Source: UBA10107 sp964572885
GTDB taxonomy: Archaea; Nanobdellota; Nanobdellia; Woesearchaeales; UBA10107
Reading direction: 5' to 3'
Length of the DNA stretch: 10,939 bases
Assembly: GCA_964572885.1 (NCBI GenBank)
Contig: CAZNFC010000027.1
Location: 1-10,939, forward strand
Below, piece after piece: positions 7,507 through 10,939 of this stretch; the first letter of the stretch is position 1, and the number at the start of each line of letters is the position of its first letter. The notes beneath the pieces were generated by a model. That model made no database searches and was not told the DNA's origin. It saw only the letters and a list, made by a program, of their open reading frames with translations. Made by a program: the position numbers and the translations under genes.

Positions 7507-7689
7507 TCATAAAAAATATATGAACAAAGCCCACAAAACAATCAGTGATCCAATCACAAAAGGAGCATAAGATTTTGCGTAATAGTTTATTTTTCCAGAG
7601 ATCGCAGACTTGACTATTCTTTTTGTCTTGAGTCTGAATATGAATAAAGTCAATAATATTCTGTCAGTAAAAAAACCCATGTCATGCAC
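7507..7689 (-). CDS. Possible small membrane protein, unknown
   Basis: 60 residues from GTG 7689, or 57 from ATG 7680. The first half is basic (RLKTKRIVKSAISGK), and the last 20 residues (YAPFVIGSLIVLWALFIYFL) form one strong membrane span ending at the C-terminus. This basic, tail-anchored pattern is usual for tiny membrane proteins, but I recognise no family. The nearest minus-strand TATA box (7716-7723) is about 30 bp from the GTG, slightly far. The gene may be real or a chance frame in AT-rich DNA. Confidence 0.4.
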   Translation of the reverse strand: MHDMGFFTDRILLTLFIFRLKTKRIVKSAISGKINYYAKSYAPFVIGSLIVLWALFIYFL

Positions 7690-7715
7690 CTTATAAAAAA
7701 TCAGCTACGAACCAT

Positions 7716-7723
7716 TATTTAAA
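7716..7723. promoter_or_regulatory. TATA-like box, usable in both directions
   Basis: TATTTAAA on plus reads TTTAAATA on minus. On the plus strand it predicts a start about 7743-7747, the first bases of the structured element. On the minus strand it could serve the small membrane protein. Confidence 0.4.
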
Positions 7724-7735
7724 TCTTTCTTAGAG
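7724..7735 (+). repeat. 12-bp direct repeat, left copy
   Basis: TCTTTCTTAGAG is identical to 7857-7868, 133 bp away. It flanks the structured element on its left, with 7 bases between repeat and stem. Confidence 0.75.
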
Positions 7736-7742
7736 GCATATT

Positions 7743-7858
7743 GACGATTAGCATCAATCTGCGAGACTTCAGAAAGTCGATTAATAGAACTTTTCGAGGT
7801 TCCAGAGAGAAAAGTTCAATTTATGCCACCAAAAAAAGTCGAGCCGATGCTAATTGTC
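7743..7858 (+). ncRNA. Candidate structured RNA (or small inserted element) closed by a 13-bp stem
   Basis: GACGATTAGCATC (7743-7755) pairs with GATGCTAATTGTC (7846-7858). On plus all 13 positions pair, including one G-U; on minus that pair becomes an A-C mismatch, so a plus-strand RNA is favoured. Inside, GAACTTTT/AAAAGTTC (7787-7794 with 7810-7817, plus C7795-G7809) forms a hairpin whose apex begins with tandem G-A oppositions. GACTT (7765-7769) can pair either locally with 7774-7778 around a CAGA tetraloop, or at long range with 7836-7840; the long-range helix extends through G-A/A-G and two G-C pairs. A TATA box lies about 25 bp upstream of 7743, and a T-rich TTTCTT follows the stem. It matches no SRP, RNase P, 5S or tRNA features I can recognise. 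Confidence 0.5.
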
Positions 7859-9418
7859 TTTCTTAGAGAACTTTTTCAGGCTTAATTGCCCTTTTCTCTT
7901 GTTTTCCTTGACTTCAATATCAACTTTTTCTCCGACCTGTTCTTTTATTGATTTAGCTATAGAATCTCCTAATAATTGTCTTAATCTCATAACATCAGCT
8001 TTCTTTACGTCTCCTAAATCTTTTATCCCGTTATTGAATAATCTTCTTGCCCTTACTCTTCCTATGTCTCTCAATCTCAATAAAGTAAGCAATTCTTCCT
8101 TCGCTCCGTATCTCAATCTAAATCTCAATTTAGATATTTCTCTCGCAAATAAAGGGAATTCAATCAGTTTTGATAGTTCTTCTCCTGAGTAAAGAAGCCA
8201 GTCTGCAGTCTCTATCTTCGCTCTGCTTTCTCCAGGACGTACGTCGAATTTTTCCAGAATATATTCATCATCTTTCTCCTCGATCCATTCGCTGAAGAAC
8301 ATCGCTGTCTTTGCAGCATCAAGAAAATCATCATATTCGGGCTCATAGGGAGAAGGCTCTTCAACAAGAAGATCTCCTGTATGTTCTGCAATGACTGAAG
8401 TGTATTCTTCGTATTCTTTAGCTTTGATGTTCAGTCTCGGTCTTATCTCCAATGTGTTTGAAATCATATGCAGCAAACCAAATACGCTCGGTTTATCTTT
8501 TCCAAGTCTTTTTATGTTTTCTATGAATTCATGGGCAGTCAGGGGATCAATGTATAACTGCGCAACTCTCTTTCCTAATCCTGTCGCTCTTATCTTTGAA
8601 TCCATTATCTCATTTGCAGAGACAAAATCAGATTTCTTAGTCTGTATGAATCCAAAATCATCAAGTATCTGTATCATCCTGTCAATTATCTTTTCAAGCT
8701 TGTCCATATCTTCAAATTGATGCGCCCAGAATGTCTTTGAGAAGAAATCAATTATTTTCTCTCTTGAATTCACAAATTCAGAAGATATCAGGCTCAAGAT
8801 GTATGTCCTTAATACAGGCTCTACAGCCAATTTTGAGACGATATCCTCAGGTTTTCCATTGACATACTTCTCTGTTACATTTTCTTTCTCTGATTCAGTT
8901 GATGTCACTATTATGCTCTGGCCTTCGACATCATATCTCGGACGTCCTGCTCTTCCGGACATCTGCAGATATTCGAGTACAGGGATGTATGTGTATCCTC
9001 TTACTCCGAATCTTTTCAAGTCTCTTATGATTGTCCTGTAAGCAGGAAGATCAACTCCTGCAGCCAAAGTAGGGGTGCAGCATATTATCTTTATCTTTCC
9101 ATTCCTGAAATTGTCTTCGATAAGCTCTTTTTGTTTAGAAGTCAATCCTGAGTGATGAAAAGCTATTCCTTGCTTTGATATCTCTGCCAGCCTTTCGCAC
9201 TGCCTTGTAGGTCTGCTCAGATCATTTCTTAATTCTTCAGAAAGCTCGTGATTTGTATTTATCCCCTGTTTTTTAAGGACTTTAGAGATGTCTTCTGCTG
9301 ATTTTTCGGCTCCTCTTTTTGTATTTACAAAAACCAATGCCTGTTTTCCGATATCGATCGTGTTCAAGGCTAGATCTACAGCGCCGTCCTGCGTCATCTG
9401 GTTTATCTTCAGAACCAT
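7850..9418 (-). CDS. Hel308/Ski2-like helicase lacking the N-terminal RecA1 domain
   Basis: 522 residues against roughly 700 for full Hel308, which remodels stalled replication forks. The visible part starts at the second RecA domain: motif IV region VFVNTKRGAEKS (29-40), motif V TPTLAAGVDLPA (115-126), and motif VI QMSGRAGRPRYD (152-163) with arginine fingers R156 and R159. The winged-helix and ratchet domains follow, ending in a helix-hairpin-helix (LRDIGRVRARRLFNNGI) very like Hel308. Walker A, DExH and motif III are absent, and upstream is an unrelated gene, so the protein cannot hydrolyse ATP alone. A TATA box sits 27-28 bp before ATG 9418 and there is an in-frame stop 18 nt upstream, so this start is real. 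It is either a split gene with the first half elsewhere, or a truncated relic. Confidence 0.88.
   Translation of the reverse strand: MVLKINQMTQDGAVDLALNTIDIGKQALVFVNTKRGAEKSAEDISKVLKKQGINTNHELSEELRNDLSRPTRQCERLAEISKQGIAFHHSGLTSKQKELIEDNFRNGKIKIICCTPTLAAGVDLPAYRTIIRDLKRFGVRGYTYIPVLEYLQMSGRAGRPRYDVEGQSIIVTSTESEKENVTEKYVNGKPEDIVSKLAVEPVLRTYILSLISSEFVNSREKIIDFFSKTFWAHQFEDMDKLEKIIDRMIQILDDFGFIQTKKSDFVSANEIMDSKIRATGLGKRVAQLYIDPLTAHEFIENIKRLGKDKPSVFGLLHMISNTLEIRPRLNIKAKEYEEYTSVIAEHTGDLLVEEPSPYEPEYDDFLDAAKTAMFFSEWIEEKDDEYILEKFDVRPGESRAKIETADWLLYSGEELSKLIEFPLFAREISKLRFRLRYGAKEELLTLLRLRDIGRVRARRLFNNGIKDLGDVKKADVMRLRQLLGDSIAKSIKEQVGEKVDIEVKENKRKGQLSLKKFSKKDN
7857..7868 (+). repeat. 12-bp direct repeat, right copy
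   Basis: Identical to 7724-7735. It overlaps the last two bases of the 13-bp stem and codes for the final SKK residues of the helicase on the minus strand. Confidence 0.75.
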
Positions 9419-9440
9419 GAATGAAATCCAGTACTATTCA

Positions 9441-10844
9441 CTATATAAAACTTGTTTGCCTTCGAGAGTGCTCTTCAGGCTTGGATTTTTTAACAGCAAT
9501 CAGACGCTTATGAGGTATCTTGGCTTTTAACAATCCAGGAATTCTGCAGCTGTCGCAGTAAAAGGTATTTCCAAGATCGGCGCATACATGAAGGTGACTG
9601 CCCTCAGTAAATAATTTTCTATAATCATCATGTATTCCTGAAGGCACACTCTCTACATTCATCCTTGGCTTATGTCCCCCTTCTGACTGGTTATTTTTGA
9701 ATAAATCAAGATTTCCTTCGTGCTTTAATTCATCTCTTGATTTTCCTGTGATTGCCATCATGTCTGATTGGCCTTGAAGTCTAATAGGTATCAGCTGTCC
9801 CTTGACTGATGGATTTGAAAGAAGAAAATCTCTTATCTCAAATATATGTGCTCCCATCTCCTGGGCTCTCTCAAAAGAGACGCTGCAATCATGCGAGACT
9901 CTCAGCATAGTGGAGACTCCAGCTTCGGCGTATCTCTTTGCACATTCCATCCTGTATTCATTATCGAAACCAAACAACATAGTTCCTCTCTCCAGATCTT
10001 CATATGCTAAGCTGTATCCCAGGGAAGACTGTGTTTTAACCAGCAATTCCGCTATTTTTTTGTCAAAATATAAGAATTTTGTAGGAATATGTGCGCTTAT
10101 TCCGCTGAACTTAGTATTTCTCTCTCTAAGTTCTTCTCCATATCTGTCGCATAATTCAAGGAATTTCAAGAGAGGATTAAGATGGAATATTGACGCACCT
10201 TCCGTATTTTTCCCTACTCTTACTGTAATCCTTAATTTTTTATTTTCGTCTGTCTTGATGACTCCGTCGGCAATAGCTTCACTGTCTTCAGAAATAGCTC
10301 TTAGCTGGCTTTCCAACCCTGACGAATCAATGTCATCGACAAATATCGCCTGTCTCCCATTTACTTTCTTTGCATAGCAATATGTGCATCCGTTCTTTCT
10401 TCCATCGCTTATAAATCCATCTTTAAAAAATCTTGATAAATCCGCTTCGCTTCTTGATTCTTTATATTCTGTGACCTGTTCTTCTATGATTCTCCATATC
10501 CTTTCTTTCAGGCTTTCCGGGAAATATTTTGTGTATCTGATTTCAGGATTCAATTTAGGATTCAGTTTAGAAGCAGCCGCTTCCAGTGTCTGATCAAGTC
10601 TTCCAAGTATCGCATCTCTCGGTTTGGTCAATATTTCTCCTGATGCGACTTCTGCGGGGGTCCATATGTAAGGATTGGAATTGGCGACACACCCTACAAC
10701 AAAGTCAAGATTATATTCACATATACATGGACTTACTTTTGAGACGTATGGCCATCCTTTTCCATTTTTAATATCTCCAAATGTGTGATATGTACTCTTT
10801 CCGCGAGTCAGTTCCAATAATTTCGGAGGTTTTATCTCTGTCAT
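9441..10844 (-). CDS. Radical-SAM-like protein, spore-photoproduct-lyase-type, degenerate cluster motif
   Basis: 467 residues. GCTYCYAKK (152-160) matches the end of the CxxxCxxC iron-sulfur motif of the spore photoproduct lyase-like radical SAM group, but the first Cys position is R149. The following region looks like the same TIM barrel: RVGKNTE (209-215), PTKFLYF (254-260, like the ITKS strand), LGYSLAYEDLER (275-286), and YAEAGVSTMLRVS (305-317). Extra cysteines at 40, 42 and 52, and a CDSC at 430-433 after C421, could hold the missing ligand or a second cluster. If active it would use SAM to make a radical; the substrate is unknown. ATG 10844 overlaps the previous stop as ATGA, and GGAAA lies upstream. 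Sequence similarity is judged by eye, so the family call is moderate. Confidence 0.5.
   Translation of the reverse strand: MTEIKPPKLLELTRGKSTYHTFGDIKNGKGWPYVSKVSPCICEYNLDFVVGCVANSNPYIWTPAEVASGEILTKPRDAILGRLDQTLEAAASKLNPKLNPEIRYTKYFPESLKERIWRIIEEQVTEYKESRSEADLSRFFKDGFISDGRKNGCTYCYAKKVNGRQAIFVDDIDSSGLESQLRAISEDSEAIADGVIKTDENKKLRITVRVGKNTEGASIFHLNPLLKFLELCDRYGEELRERNTKFSGISAHIPTKFLYFDKKIAELLVKTQSSLGYSLAYEDLERGTMLFGFDNEYRMECAKRYAEAGVSTMLRVSHDCSVSFERAQEMGAHIFEIRDFLLSNPSVKGQLIPIRLQGQSDMMAITGKSRDELKHEGNLDLFKNNQSEGGHKPRMNVESVPSGIHDDYRKLFTEGSHLHVCADLGNTFYCDSCRIPGLLKAKIPHKRLIAVKKSKPEEHSRRQTSFI
9442..9449 (-). promoter_or_regulatory. TATA box of the truncated helicase
   Basis: The minus strand reads TTTATATA, centred 27-28 bp from ATG 9418. 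It overlaps the stop codon region (9441-9443) of the upstream gene. This is one of the best TATA boxes in the window. Confidence 0.65.
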
Positions 10845-10939
10845 CTTTTATTTCCTGCATATTGTATTAAAGTGCTTAATGCATTATATATACCTTGATT
10901 CAAGATAGTATTCATGCTTTCCGGTTTATTTTCCAGATT
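10841..10939 (-). CDS. C-terminal end of an upstream gene, cut by the window edge
   Basis: The minus strand reads 32 sense codons and a TGA at 10843-10841 with no break from base 10939. The peptide ends ..LSTLIQYAGNKR, a plausible helical C-terminus. The TGA overlaps the next ATG as ATGA, the classic arrangement for translational coupling. Too short to assign a family; the open frame could be chance. Confidence 0.5.
   Translation of the reverse strand, partial: NLENKPESMNTILNQGIYNALSTLIQYAGNKR

Noticed and set aside
7690..7760. A C/D-box guide RNA on the minus strand (TTGATGC as box C, CTGA as box D)
   Set aside because: Box C has a mismatch, there is no terminal stem bringing the boxes together, and no internal C'/D' pair; the plus-strand fold is far better supported.
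7743..7858. H/ACA guide RNA
   Set aside because: There is no ACA box at the expected distance 3' of a stem, and no clear pseudouridylation pocket; the tandem G-A apex alone is not enough.
9802..10377. Plus-strand frame of 191 residues opposite the radical-SAM-like gene
   Set aside because: A shadow of the minus-strand gene, with the Ser/Leu-rich composition typical of antisense frames.
10885..10893. TATA box for the radical-SAM-like gene (TATATATA on minus)
   Set aside because: It lies inside an open coding frame that ends in an ATGA overlap, and its spacing to ATG 10844 is about 45 bp, unlike other promoters here.

Overview
The window looks like AT-rich archaeal DNA, most likely from a small-genome DPANN-type lineage; this is inferred from gene content and promoters, since no marker here fixes the phylum. 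The archaeal signs are an ATP-dependent DNA ligase of the archaeal/eukaryotic type, a Hel308-type (Ski2-like) helicase, archaeal TATA boxes centred about 27 bp upstream of start codons (leaderless genes), a tRNA gene with no encoded CCA, and cadherin-like surface proteins carrying a poly-Gly linker.

Layout. Positions 2-2983 (+) hold two adjacent membrane proteins: the 3' part of a large surface protein (cadherin-like domain, Gly linker, beta domains, one membrane span, cytoplasmic coiled coil) and a smaller partner with the same extracellular-helix / membrane span / cytoplasmic-helix layout. A roughly 51-residue helical repeat seems to occur twice in the first tail and once in the second. Then come a glutamate dehydrogenase (3006-4100, +) and a nitroreductase-family protein (4101-4853, -), tail to tail with no base between their stop codons. 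A divergent promoter region (4854-4934) with a small palindrome between two TATA boxes separates the nitroreductase from the DNA ligase (4935-6710, +). The ligase overlaps a small CxxC thioredoxin-fold protein (6694-6951, +). One base further on is the 3' end of tRNA-Arg(GCG), on the minus strand (6953-7027).

The minus-strand right half contains a small predicted lipoprotein (7072-7437), a tiny possible membrane protein (7507-7689), a 116-nt structured element closed by a 13-bp stem (7743-7858), a Hel308-like helicase lacking its whole first RecA domain (7850-9418), a radical-SAM-like protein with a degenerate cluster motif (9441-10844), and the last 32 codons of a further upstream gene (10841-10939).

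The most unusual region is 7716-7868. A 12-bp perfect direct repeat flanks a fold that pairs better as plus-strand RNA than as minus-strand RNA. It has a plus-strand TATA box at the right distance and lies across the stop codon of the truncated helicase. It could be a new small RNA gene, an inserted mobile element, or both. I see no CRISPR array, rRNA, transposase or integrase. No stretch over 300 bases lacks a gene.
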